NCBI GenBank assembly: GCA_964017065.1
Contig: OZ024785.1
Span: 1,321,142 to 1,385,141 of the forward strand
Reading direction: 5' to 3'
DNA: 64,000 nucleotides
DNA from: Haliclona indistincta
Lineage: Eukaryota; Porifera; Demospongiae; Haplosclerida; Chalinidae
This document shows positions 12,401-24,859 of the stretch, piece by piece (position 1 is the stretch's first letter; every line of letters starts with the position of its first letter). A program made the position numbers and the translations under genes. Under the pieces are notes generated by a model. That model saw only the letters and a program-made list of their open reading frames with translations. It did no database searches and was not told where the DNA came from.

Positions 12401-13749
12401 GATTTCAAGGTGCTTAACCCTTTAATTACTAAATTATCCAGCTGAAATTTTAACCTCGTAAATGCTGACCACTTCTCTCGTGAATATCTCGTGTGTCTTT
12501 TGAGCTACTGGTCTCAAATTTGCGTCCTTTTACCCCAGTGAGTAGCCGCAATTGCCCACACTCAAGTCGGTCAATATGCCCCTCCCACTTCGAAAGTGAA
12601 GCCGATAAAGTGCAACGACCTCGTCAAATTTTGCTCAAAGTTAGTACTTTGGGGCTGGCTACTGAAAAGTACACACAGATAGCAGTGGTTTTGGTGAGTG
12701 CAAAATGTAGCCCAGATCATAGAGAATGTCCAAAAATGTGTTTCAGAGCACCCTGAAGCCATAAAATGTCCAAAATTTCTTGGCAGCCATTTTGTTTCTC
12801 CTAAAATGTTGTGAAATTTGCACTGAAGCCATAGAAATGCCGTCGCCATAACGTTTGGCGCATGGGGCGCGCCAAAAACCACTGGATTTTTTGCGGTTAT
12901 TTGTATTCTTCAATTTGGCTTAATTTTGGGATATTTTAACACTTTTTGATAAAGTTATGGTGTCTGAAGTATGTATGTCGCCAAAAGGCGACAATAGGGG
13001 TTAAAGGGTTAAAGGGTTAATGAGTTTTCGTCAAAATTTGCAAATCTGGCTAGAAATGCTCCAAAAGTGTTGAAAATGAACTCTAAGTGTTCTAAATATC
13101 ATTTTGAGACAGTTTCTGTAAGAAATAGAGGGTGAAGGATTTCAAGGTGCTTAACCCTTTAATTACTAAATTATCCAGCTGAAATTTTAACCTCGTAAAT
13201 GCTGACCACTTCTCTCGTGAATATCTCGTGTGTCTTTTGAGCTACTGGTCTCAAATTTGCGTCCTTTTACCCCAGTGAGTAGCCGCAATTGCCCACACTC
13301 AAGTCGGTCAATATGCCCCTCCCACTTCGAAAGTGAAGCCGATAAAGTGCAACGACCTCGTCAAATTTTGCTCAAAGTTAGTACTTTGGGGCTGGCTACT
13401 GAAAAGTACACACAGATAGCAGTGGTTTTGGTGAGTGCAAAATGTAGCCCAGATCATAGAGAATGTCCAAAAATGTGTTTCAGAGCACCCTGAAGCCATA
13501 AAATGTCCAAAATTTCTTGGCAGCCATTTTGTTTCTCCTAAAATGTTGTGAAATTTGCACTGAAGCCATAGAAATGCCGTCGCCATAACGTTTGGCGCAT
13601 GGGGCGCGCCAAAAACCACTGGATTTTTTGCGGTTATTTGTATTCTTCAATTTGGCTTAATTTTGGGATATTTTAACACTTTTTGAGAAATTTATGGTGT
13701 CTGAAGTATGTATGTTGCCAAAAGGCAACAATAGGGGTTAAAGGGTTAA
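9441..13749. repeat. Tandem higher-order array of a piggyBac-like MITE, six ~737-bp units
   Basis: Units begin with GTAAGAAATAGAGGGTGAAG at 9441, 10178, 10915, 11644, 12381 and 13118. Spacing is 737, 737, 729, 737 and 737; unit 3 lacks one 8-bp TTAAAGGG. Each unit contains a body of about 590 bp that begins TTAA-CCCTTTAATTAC and ends GGGGTTAAAGGG-TTAA, so its inverted CCCTTTAA termini are flanked by TTAA, as in piggyBac-type elements. Between bodies is a constant linker of about 130 bp. Units 1 and 4 share many variants (type A); units 2, 3, 5 and 6 share the other set (type B). This gives two A-B-B trimers of 2203 bp. The last unit lacks the linker and carries its own changes near its 3' end. 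The roughly 90-100-codon frames in the units are not convincing genes. Confidence 0.9.
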
Positions 13750-14950
13750 GAATCCCGAACGACGAATTCACATCACCTTTACATGTTAGAACAAGTTTAT
13801 TTTTTATATCTGGTATTTACTCGTTCTCTTTTCCTATTGCAGTACCTTCTGACACAAATGAGAATTCTGAATTGCTTCAGTTCTCAATAATGATGCTGGA
13901 ACATATTAGAACTATCCGTTTCAGTAAAGAGGCAAGCTGGCTTTTATTGGTTACACTCAGTATTGTTGCATTTGCTCACATCAGGTGAGAGAGAAAGCTA
14001 CAAAAAATCGCTCTAAAGTTGCACAAGGACTGGAAAAGTTGCAGCATCAGCAGCGACAAGAGGTGAGCAATAATTGGAGTGTTTAAGCCAGGAAAACCCG
14101 AACTATTCTTTCTTGCTGCCCTTTGCACAATATAATCTACAGTGTCCTGGCTATTACTTGCCCGTTTTACAAGGAAAATGGGTGTACCCACACTCCAATA
14201 GCACTTGCCGTATTTGGAACAAAATTATTTCGTACTCGGCAATCACAAGAGACCCACATAGGGGTGGGTGGGTTGTGGGGAGGGCGGGAGGGCGTCAGGT
14301 GGCATTTTTTTGGCGCTCTGGCAAAAGGAGATGTATCTTCTTCCATCGCTCTTGCTGGTAGGGGATTTTTGCCGAAATCGTGTTTTCTCATTAAATATTC
14401 GCCCCTCTGTAACTTACAGACAGAGACCTTTTTGCAAAATCCCAAACATACATTTCTTCCTTGTGTACCAAAGTTTATGTCTGACATTTTGTGTGGGTGT
14501 GGCATGCTCAGGAAACAAACGCAACTTTTCATCATTGGGTGGGGCTTGCTACGCCCACAAGACGAATGGCGACTTTCTTGGGTGATCAGTGTGACTGACC
14601 AAGCCTTCAACTAACAGTAGAAACCAAAATATTCGTAATCCTGATGTTTGGGAATTCCACCCTTAAGCTTTTGATAACTGATACGTAGTAACAGAAAGCT
14701 GTCGTATTTGTGTTTTTTTGCTTTAGGCTGCTCAGCAGCGACGTGAGGAGAAGAAGAAAGCAGAGAAGAAGAAAATGTTGAACGAAACTGACACTGAGAA
14801 AACCAGGAAGTGGGAGGCAAGGCAATTAAGCATTGCACTAGTGTTGGTATTAGTATTATGTAATACTGTTGTTCTCTTCAGGAGAAGGAACACAAGAAAC
14901 AGATGAAGAAATCAAATCCTAGAATGAAACAGATGAAAGTGCGTGGCTGA
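13746..14950 (+). CDS. CCDC47: CCDC47, C-terminal exons only
   Basis: Exons are up to 13812 (start unclear), 13843-13931, 13985-14062, 14727-14816 and 14882-14950 (stop). The product segment includes VPSDTNENSELLQ, REKATKNRSKVAQG and the Lys-rich coiled coil AAQQRREEKKKAEKKKMLNE, and ends KQMKVRG. This follows human CCDC47 closely in its last ~120 residues, down to the QMK-V basic tail. CCDC47 is an ER membrane protein of the PAT/multipass translocon complex whose C-terminal coiled coil contacts the ribosome. Two introns use GC donors (13932 and 14817). The first visible exon frame (LRIPNDEF) begins at the last TTAA of the tandem array with no recognisable acceptor, and the N-terminal three quarters of the gene were not found in the window. 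Intron 14063-14726 is noncoding and contains a G-rich run near 14262-14295. Confidence 0.8.
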
Positions 14951-15076
14951 TTTAGCCATGCAAATTTTATAGGGAAAATTATTCTGGATTATCATGAACA
15001 ATTTTTGAATAACAATTCCCATTATTGCCCACGTGGTGGCGTTGATGCGTTCTTATTAGAATAATAGCCATTGTGA

Positions 15077-17887
15077 ATGTGGTGGATTCTGCGCGCGTCA
15101 ACTACTGGTGTACGACTGTGTGATGGACTACGAAGGATGGCTACTAACGCTGAGAGCATATTGGCTCCGTTACGGATAGCAATTCAAGAGCAGGTGAGCC
15201 CTCGATTGATCTACAACCTCACATAAATTCCTGATTTTGTATGCTACAGGGCGATTTAGTGAGACAGTTAAAGCAAGACTCTCGTCCTGAGTTAGATGTG
15301 AAGGCAGCTATTGCTGAGCTGAAGAAGAGAAAGAAGCTTTTGGAGCAGAAGGTAATACACGTGTACCAATATCTCTCTCGATATCTACATACGATATGCT
15401 GTCATGTTCTAAGGAGAGAGAGTTAGCTCCTGCTGATGATAAGATAGATCGCTCCATGCTTGAGGTGCTAGTGAAGAGGAGGTTCTACTATGGACCATCA
15501 TTCTCAATATATGGAGGTAATCAGACTGTTAGCTAGCTTGCTGTGACCTCCATGGTCATGTGTTTTAAAGAAGATATTGTGTATGTGTTCTTGTGACTTG
15601 CCCTTACTGTTCTATTTTGTCTGCATTTTAATTCTTATCATTGTGTTGCATCGCCAAGTGTTGTATTTTTGCTGTTGCTAGATGTGGCTGGTCTCTATGA
15701 CTATGGTCCAATGGGTTGTGCTATGAAGGCTCACTTGATCAACCTATGGCGGCAACACTTTATACTGGAGGAGAACATGCTTGAAGTGGACTGCACCATA
15801 CTCACTCCTGATCCGGTCCTACGTGCATCGGGTCATGTCGAGAGATTTGCCGACTTCATGGTCAAGGATGTGGTGACCGGAGAGTGTTTTCGTGCCGACC
15901 ATCTGCTAACACAATCTTTGGAGAAATTGATAGACGATCCAAAGTGTGAGGCAGACAAGAAAGCAGAGTATGAAGATGTGGTGCGGCAGGTGAGTGAGTC
16001 TGCTTGCTTTGTGTGATGGTCAATTTATATAATAATATTATAGGCCGACAATTATAACATTGAAGAAATGGGCGCACTCTTCAAAAAGTACAATATTCGC
16101 TCTCCTCTGACAGGAAACGATCTCTCGGCACCTCTTGACTACAACCTCATGTTCTCAACATCGATCGGTCCAGGAAACGGAATTCCAGGGTGAGTGAAAA
16201 ATTAATGTCATAATTATTTGAATAAATGCTTCTCTCTCTCTCTCTCTTTCACACAGTTTCATGAGACCAGAGACTGCTCAGGGAATATTTGTCAACTTTA
16301 AGCGCTTGCTAGAATTCAACAATGGTAAACTACCCTTTGCAGCAGCTCAAATCGGAAAGGCCTTCCGCAATGAGATGTCACCACGCTCTGGGCTCCTTCG
16401 AGTGAGAGAATTTGAAATGGCTGAAATAGAGCATTTTGTGGATCCGGCAGAAAAGAGCAAATTTCACAAGTTTTCAGCAGTTGCTGATCTAAAGGTAAAC
16501 TTGTACTCAGCTGACGATCAAATGAGCGGACGCCCGATTCGTGAAGTGTCTCTTGGAGATGCTGTCCGAGCTGGGACGATAGCCAATGAGACACTGGGTT
16601 ACTACATCGGGCGAACATTTTTATATCTTGATCGTGTCGGCATCGCACGTGATAAGATGAGATTCCGACAACATCTTAGCAACGAGATGGCTCACTATGC
16701 CTGCGATTGCTGGGATGCTGAGTGCAAGACCAGTCATGTGAGTGTATAAATACTTTTTAACTTTTAGTATGTCTCTTTTTAACCCAGGGATGGGTGGAGT
16801 GTGTAGGATGTGCTGACCGATCGTGTTATGATCTATCAAGACACTCTGAAGCATCTAAAACTGAACTCACTGCTCAAGTCACTCTCCCAGAGCCAGTGAG
16901 AGTTGTCATAGTATCAGTCACACTCTCAGCTCTCTCTATCTCTTCTTTACTAGCGCACTGTTGATTGCGTGGAAGCTGTCCCCAATAAATCTTCCATTGG
17001 GAGACAGTTTCGTAAGGACTCTTCAATTGTGATGGATGTGCTGGCAAACTTCTCTCCGAAAGAGGTCTCGGAACTTGAGGAGGCCTTAAAAACAAAAGGG
17101 TAAACTTCATCATGTCAGGAATTCTATTGGTACCTTTCTTGTAGAGGATTTGAACTGAAAGCGATGGACAAAACATTTGCTCTCACTCCTGAGATGCTGT
17201 CAATCAAACGCTACCAGAAGACCATTCATGGTATATAATAGAGGCTCAGTCAGCTAATAGCTATCTTCTTTATTTTATTCTCATCAGTTGTTGATGTCAC
17301 GCCATCAGTCATTGAACCTTCTTTTGGAATTGGTCGCATTCTGTACTGTATTCTAGAGCACAATTTCCGTATTCGCGAGGGAGACGAGCAGCGTGTGTGG
17401 CTAGACCTTCCTCCGTCTGTAGCCCCAATCTCATGTTCTGTCCTTCCTCTTAGCTCAAATGAGCGGTTCCAACCCTTTACCACAAAAATCGGTAAGCACA
17501 CTTACAGGCTGGTTGCTTTGATGTGTGACTTGCTCCTCGATAGCGGATAGTCTTAAGAATTCCTCAATATCTCACAAGGTCGATGACGGTGGTGGATCAA
17601 TTGGTCGTCGATATGCTCGGACTGATGGGATAGGTATACCATTTGGTATCACTGTGGACTTTGATACCATTTGTACCAATACTGCAACCCTGAGAGAGAG
17701 TAGGTCAATGAGGCAAATCAGAGCCAAGGTACGTGAGAGAGAAGATTGAAGTGCAAGTATGATTGATGTCTTTATGTAGGTGGATGAATTGCCTGGTATT
17801 GTGGAAGCGCTGGTTAAAGGCAAGGTGACCTGGGACCAGGTGTTGCAGAAATATCCTCTCTTTACCGGACAAGAAGCCACTCAATAG
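15077..17887 (+). CDS. GARS1: Glycyl-tRNA synthetase (probable dual mitochondrial/cytosolic)
   Basis: Twelve exons: 15077-15193, 15250-15351, 15414-15516, 15682-15989, 16044-16189, 16257-16737, 16798 minus 10 (i.e. 16788)-16895, 16954-17099, 17145-17230, 17288-17491, 17544-17728 and 17780-17887. All phases agree: 677 aa from ATG 15137, or 697 aa from the in-frame ATG 15077. The enzyme charges tRNA-Gly. A WHEP domain comes first ([20 protein letters not shown]), then the class II catalytic core (motif 2 [17 protein letters not shown]; motif 3 region [10 protein letters not shown]) and the anticodon-binding domain ([19 protein letters not shown]). The 20-residue extension from 15077 starts MWWILRAS, is Arg-rich and has one Asp, so it looks like a mitochondrial presequence. 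A TGA lies directly before it. The second Met lines up with the human cytosolic start (LAPLR follows in both). An out-of-frame ATG at 15123 opens an 18-codon frame across the second start. Confidence 0.95.
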
Positions 17888-18217
17888 AGATGTTGATAGT
17901 TCTATTTTTCAATTCACCTCATAAACATTGTCTTTGTAGAAACTGCTGTTTTACGATTCGACTCGCATCCCTCGAGCTCGCTCGCAAAGCGCGCGCATGC
18001 GTAAGTATTTGGCGAAATAATTTGGAACAAGCGTAAGCCAGTACAGTCTACAGTCTAGTCTGTGTTACTTTGTCCTATCTACAGCTGTCACTACAGTCCT
18101 TCAGTAATGGCGGCTAGACTAACATAAAAGCACTCACTCCTGTTAAAGCACTCACTACCCAGGTGTGTCGTCTCGTCTCATAAGATTCTTTGTTTTATAA
18201 TTGTTTAGGTCAAAGAC
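17888..18217. promoter_or_regulatory. Intergenic region / likely promoter with GC-rich palindromic core
   Basis: This is the 330-bp space between the glycyl-tRNA synthetase stop and the Aurora-like ATG. It contains a GCGCGCGCATGCG stretch (around 17988-18000) resembling an NRF-1 site and a short ATG-led frame at about 18106. No TATA box is evident. Promoter function is inferred from position. Confidence 0.4.
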
Positions 18218-19777
<1,560 letters not shown>

Positions 19778-20390
19778 TGGACTGTCCTTAATATTGAACT
19801 ATATTTATTACATATTATTCTTGTACTGCCCCTGCCTCATGTACTATCTCTATCTTATTAATGTTTTGGTTCAAATAACCGTAAAGATTGGGTGATGATT
19901 ACATGGTCTCGGTAGTCAGTGAAATTATGGAACTAACTAGTCTGTGGGCATCCTCATGGTACGTGTGTTCAATAATCTTCTGATTACAGTGCTGATAACA
20001 GAGTGATGATAATGATACTAATGATCGATCACTGTGAAGATAAATTGATAGACTACATACCCTCTCATTGAAGTCCATGATGGAGAAAATAATGTACAAA
20101 CGCGTTTTTATAGTTTCGCGCCAAATTCTTATTAGAGCTCACTTGAATATGGCATGCATGCTTGATCCGCTGTCGAGAATCAGATAATGTATGAAGTTGA
20201 ACGACAAAGAGGAGACATGTCACAACACGTCAAAGTACATGTAAGGCTCAGTATAACTACTATAGCTGGCTACATTACTAGTCAGTGATGTGCTGTAGGT
20301 TGCTGTACGTATTATCATCTAGATCATACATTTGGAGATCTTTACACAGAAGTGAGTTGCTGTCGGTTGAGATAGCTGTTGATACATGTG

Positions 20391-20450
20391 TGTAGGTGGG
20401 TGTGTCCTACTCAGCTGGTGTGTAGGTGGGTGTGTCCTACTCAGCTGGTG
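20391..20450. repeat. 30-bp perfect tandem duplication
   Basis: Two consecutive identical copies of a 30-bp unit starting TGTAGGTGGGTGTGTCCTAC. Confidence 0.9.
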
Positions 20451-20757
20451 TTTCTCCTCTTGAGTGACTAGTCCAAGTGATGCACCATACTCATCAATGC
20501 TTCATATTACACACAGTAAGTTATATCTTGGGTTTATAAACTATTTTCCTTTACTCTACTGTAGCTGTTCTTGACTGAGTGATGTCCGTCCATCCTCTAT
20601 TCCAATGACTAATACACTCAAAGTGACTGTCACATGTTGCTGTCAATATCATCCTGTGAGCCGTGTTGTAGACATTGATGCTTTCATTCATTGTCTTTAT
20701 AACAAGCCCAGATTATTACTAGGATGTTCATCAGAGATACTTCATAGAGACCATCGC

Positions 20758-20819
20758 ATGGTTACTATGGTTACCATGGTTACTATGGTTACCATGGTTA
20801 CTATGGTTACTATGGTTAA
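20758..20819. repeat. Minisatellite (TGGTTACTATGGTTACCA-type)
   Basis: About 60 bp of a TGGTTAC(T/C)A repeat on a 9-bp step, alternating TGGTTACTA and TGGTTACCA. Confidence 0.85.
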
Positions 20820-22061
20820 CTAACTGATAAGATATTTAAGCAGGTCTGTCCTCTCTACCTATCACTGTATTTAGTCTGCTCTTCTCGCAGAACAGAAGAC
20901 AAGCTGTCAGTAGACACCAGCAGCAGGTCAGATACTTTATGAGACTGATTTGAACACTTTCCTCTTGTTCAGAGAAATTGACTGATAGAACCAAAACACA
21001 AACAGTCAGTTATCATAGTGTCAATACACTTATAATGAATATCATTAACATCTTGCGGTTTGGCTGACAATGTAAGCACCATAATGACAAAGTCATCTTT
21101 ATTCCATCCTCCTTGAGGCTGCTTCTCATTGCTTTAGGTGAAAGAGCCTGTACATACAGCCAACATGTCACTAATACATGTCATCACATGGAATCTCTGA
21201 CTATAAACAGGTACGTCTATCACACAACTATACTCTCTCATAGTGTTACTGTAGGTAATGAAGAAGCTACATATGATGCCTGATGGAGTATGTTACATCT
21301 CTACAGAATATGATAGAGTGCTTCTCTTACTCACATCTCTCTTGACTTCTCCTCGATCGATTTCAAGTCGTCTTTCACCTGATGATGTGTCTGTTCTGCT
21401 GTTCACAAACCCTTCGTGTTATGAGTCATGGAACTGTGTGTAATGCTAACTCATACTAGCAAGTGAGTTCATTCTCTTGATTATGTTAGTATAGTCTACG
21501 TTGTTACTACCACAGTGAAGACACTAAAAGGAGAAATTCATAGACAAAATGACTTGACCTTGGTCTTGGCTTCTTTAGTGAGATAATGACATTGCTCGGT
21601 TAGTAGATGAATTATTAGCTAGTGGTTACAATATATTCATGTGCACCTTCTCTCTCTCCATCTAGAATCATGACATGGTATCTGTGCCTCTTCTCAGTTT
21701 GAAATCAAATGTATGAAGTGCAGATGTATGTGTGTTAATAGCTAGCAAGTAAGTTATTTCTCTTGGGGCTTGATTATGTAATTATTATCTGTAGTATAGA
21801 TTGGATAACCATTTGAAGTACATGTACAATGGTCCATCTCTCCTGCCCTTCCAAGAACAGATGGGAAGACGCTGTGACACACACATGTCTCTCCTGAGGT
21901 CAGGTAAGATAGTACAGTAGTCAGTTTGTAATGTCTGTCATGTGAACCTCATGCACAGACGTTTAAGGATGCCATGTTGCTGGTCAAATTAACGGAGCAG
22001 TCTCTAGTGCTTTGTTCTGTGAAAGACTATTTAACAACACCTAATAATGATGACAGTATAT

Positions 22062-22607
22062 ATGTTACGACCCGATTCACAACCTGACCCGTTTCGAAGC
22101 CGGCCGCCGGTTTCGAAGCCGGTTAACCCGATTTACAACCACATAACTCAGTTGACCCGGTTTAAAACCGAACTCCGCGGAGGCGATTTAGAGCATCATG
22201 TGCTTCATCGACAGGAGCGTCGTTGTAAGTGGTTTAGCAGCACAACACAGCAAGCCTACCTGCTAAATTGACAGGAATGACGTTACGAGTGGTTCAGCAA
22301 CGCAGCGCAGCAAGAAATGTTGTGTGCATGCAGCAGTTGTTTTACCAATCAAACTCATAGGAACATGTCAGAGCTTCTTATTCAAACGTGACTCCTGTAC
22401 ATGGAAGCAAATTTAAAGAACAGTATAATTGCGATGCAATGTATATGGACACTCAGAGTACACGTTATGTTTAGTAGTCGAAGTCTATTACACGTGCGCA
22501 CTTAGCATTATGCACGCTTTGAATCTGGCGCGCAGCTAGCTAACCCGCTTCGAAACCGGTCGACCGGCTTCGAAGCGGGTCGAAGGTTGTGAATCGGGTC
22601 GTAACAT
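22062..22607. mobile_element. MITE with ~45-bp inverted ends
   Basis: The left end starts ATGTTACGACCCGATTCACA and the right end finishes TGTGAATCGGGTCGTAACAT. The match extends through TTCGAAGC-type motifs on both sides. TATA flanks each end, compatible with a TA target duplication. The interior (~450 bp) has no protein signal. The subterminal parts repeat small palindromes around TTCGAA. Confidence 0.8.
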
Positions 22608-22696
22608 ATATGCCTCCAGTGAATAGGGTACATGATTTCGTTAATAATTTATTGCATTCAGTGATTAATTTTTAACAGACACTAGCTTAACTGGAG

Positions 22697-22959
22697 AACT
22701 CATATGCTGACAGTCACTATAAGCCAGCAATACCTCCTCCTCCTGTAGACAAGGTCATCTACTCTGATGCAAGAGAGTATTCTAAACTAAAGGTTAACTA
22801 TTTGACCAGCACTGACTGCTTACGTATTTACAACTTATTATGCAACAGAAAAACACATCAGTTAAATATTTGGAGAAACCACTGATTTATGCAGACCTTG
22901 GAAATGCTCCTGGGAAGCGACCAATGGCTGTACCATTGTCAGCACATGATTCACTATAA
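22697..22959 (+). CDS. R0: receptor cytoplasmic tail exons with ITIM-like motif (partial)
   Basis: Two exons, about 22697-22792 and 22849-22959 (stop), encode a Pro- and Tyr-rich tail: PAIPPPPVDKVIYSDA, EYSKLK, then KPLIYADLGNAPGKRP. LIYADL fits the ITIM consensus (I/V/L/S-x-Y-x-x-I/V/L), and EYSKL is a further YxxL site. In animals such motifs recruit SH2 phosphatases. The extracellular and membrane exons were not found upstream. They may be eroded, displaced by the MITE at 22062, or alternatively joined to another receptor. A decayed copy lies at 35335-35424. Confidence 0.5.
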
Positions 22960-23038
22960 CTATATTCATTAAATTGATATTCATGAATCGAGGCTATAAT
23001 TATTTTATGGGTGTGGTTTGGTGCAGCATAGCTTGCAG

Positions 23039-24859
23039 ATGGAACACTTCATTGTGCTAATCTGTCTACTGGTTATAGGTAACTTGTCATTATAATGCTA
23101 ACTAGATGCTAAAATAATATAATTTTCATAAAGATACAGCTACTGCTCAGCCTCAGTTCAGTGATGCTGTCACAATCCAGCCTATACTGCCAGCTAATGG
23201 ATCAGCTGCCTGTCCTGGACAAGATGTCACTCTAAACTGTACTATTATAAGAACAGTACTCACAATGATGGCAATGGTTGATCTACCAACAATGACTTGG
23301 GCTTACCAGGGTACATATGCCATCCGCAGTGATGGATCTACCACAAGCAACTCACCTCGTGACATCTTTACTGCTACATTTAATGGAGCGGATTATACAA
23401 TTTTGTCTATCGCCACAATATTCAATGTTACACTAACTTATCATAACAATGTGATGCGATGTGAGTCACCACCAAACGACTTCACATCTGTCACCATTTC
23501 AGTAGCAGGTGCATAATAATTATATACCAATACTTATTATTATAACGAATATTCAAAGGTGCAGCTAACTCTCCATCTAGTCTGAGTATTAGTAGCAAGC
23601 CACCACCATCAATACTCACATGGCTAGCTCCTCCTAATGGACCCACAGACTGTGTCTTCAACTACACTATCAATATCACTAACTACAGTAGCTCTAGCTC
23701 GTACTACAGTACTAGCAACACTGAGTCACTGATACTGACTGATGACCTGATCACTCGTGGACACAACTACTCATTTGCTGTGGCTGTTACTGACAGTACA
23801 GGACAACATGGACCATGGAGTGATCAACTCACAGTCACATATGATGGTATGAGCATATTGTATCGCCTAATGCATTATAACACTCATGACGTGGTCTGTC
23901 GCTGCAGTTCCTGATAGAGTGAGCTTCGTAGTACAGTCACTACATCAATCAAACTATCTGGTGACATGGCAGGTACAACTAACTACACAAGTAGTTAATA
24001 ACATCACATATTTCGTATTTCAGCCTCCTCCACTGATAGTTGGTGTCCCAGTCCTTCACTATGTAGTGTCTTATAATACCAGTACTGATAACAGCACACT
24101 GATACACACACAAGTGAACTCTTCTATGACTAGCTACACAGTGTCTGGTGTACCAGGAGTAACCTACTATATTACAGTGATTGCTGTCAATGCTGTGGGA
24201 CCAGGACCTATCAGTGATTACTCTATAGTGAATGGTGAAATAAACAAGTATCATAAATCACTCGTATTATCATAGGCTTGTTGTTATAGTGCCACTAACA
24301 ACTGCAACACAAGTCTCAACTAGTTCTCAGCTAGTTCAAGCATACTACACTTCTAGTGAGTTTATTTTATCCATGTTTTCATAAGACTGCATAGCTGTAG
24401 ACCAAGTACACATAACATCATCTGGAACACAAGTAAGCTGTTTACAATCATCAATTCCTATGGACAGAAGCAGCTCTACAGTTATAGGTAAGCAACAATA
24501 TTGATGACACAACAAATGATACTTGGTGTATGTCATCATTACAGTGTATACATTCTCTCACTGCAGTAACTACAGTTACAGTTGGTGTTCTTGTTAGTGT
24601 CTTGATAGTATCAGTGATCAGTACAGCTATTATCACTAGTATCATTGTGTGGTGTGTTATGAAGAGAAGGAGACCATCATCACATGCTACAGCAACTACT
24701 GACCATGATAAAGAACAAGTCACTGAGCTAGCTACAGTGATCTATGACACACCTAATGTCATCAAGGAACACACCATCACTACTCAAGAGAATGTAGCTT
24801 ATGGAGGGACAATACCACTCCAACACAATGAGGCTTATCAACAAGTGTATATCAACTGA
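23039..24859 (+). CDS. R1: Ig-FN3-FN3 transmembrane receptor with tyrosine tail, intact
   Basis: Eight exons in perfect phase give 474 aa: 23039-23078, 23134-23508, 23559-23846, 23908-23972, 24024-24234, 24290-24355, 24401-24487 and 24567-24859. Exon 1 is a signal peptide (MEHFIVLICLLVIG). Exon 2 is one Ig-like domain (ACPGQDVTLNC, then TWAY and the second Cys in MRCESPP). Exon 3 is FN3-1 and exons 4-5 make FN3-2. Exons 6-7 form a Ser/Thr stalk. Exon 8 encodes a transmembrane helix (VGVLVSVLIVSVISTAIITS, then IIVWCV), the stop-transfer KRRR and a tail with VIYDTPN, ENVAYGGTIPL and EAYQQVYIN. Nearly all introns are phase 1, the usual arrangement for shuffled extracellular domains. It is probably a surface receptor signalling through phosphotyrosine; the ligand is unknown. 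It is the only uninterrupted and undamaged member of the local family. Confidence 0.85.

Larger units (their letters stand above)
19778..22061. other. Intergenic, repeat-bearing, no convincing gene
   Basis: Short open frames here lack family features. The stretch holds a perfect 30-bp tandem duplication (20391-20450) and a GGTTACTATGGTTACCAT-type minisatellite (20758-20819). The part near 20040-20110 matches 35210-35290, so it belongs to the duplicated receptor segment. Between 21230 and 22040 there are fragments with acceptor-like and donor-like ends that could be eroded receptor exons, but I could not assemble them. Confidence 0.5.

Noticed and set aside
9553..13619. Repeated open frames of 84-106 codons on both strands in the tandem array
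   Set aside because: They recur only because the units are near-identical, overlap on opposite strands, match no known family and coincide with a noncoding MITE body.
9441..13749. Regularly spaced repeats resembling a CRISPR array
   Set aside because: Units are over 700 bp with no short repeats and variable spacers, in an animal genome.
13683..14614. Long plus- and minus-strand frames across 14.07-14.61 kb
   Set aside because: They lie in a CCDC47 intron, overlap each other and show no domain.
20605..20823. Plus-strand frame ending in repeated VTM residues
   Set aside because: It runs into the TGGTTAC minisatellite and has no splice or domain support.
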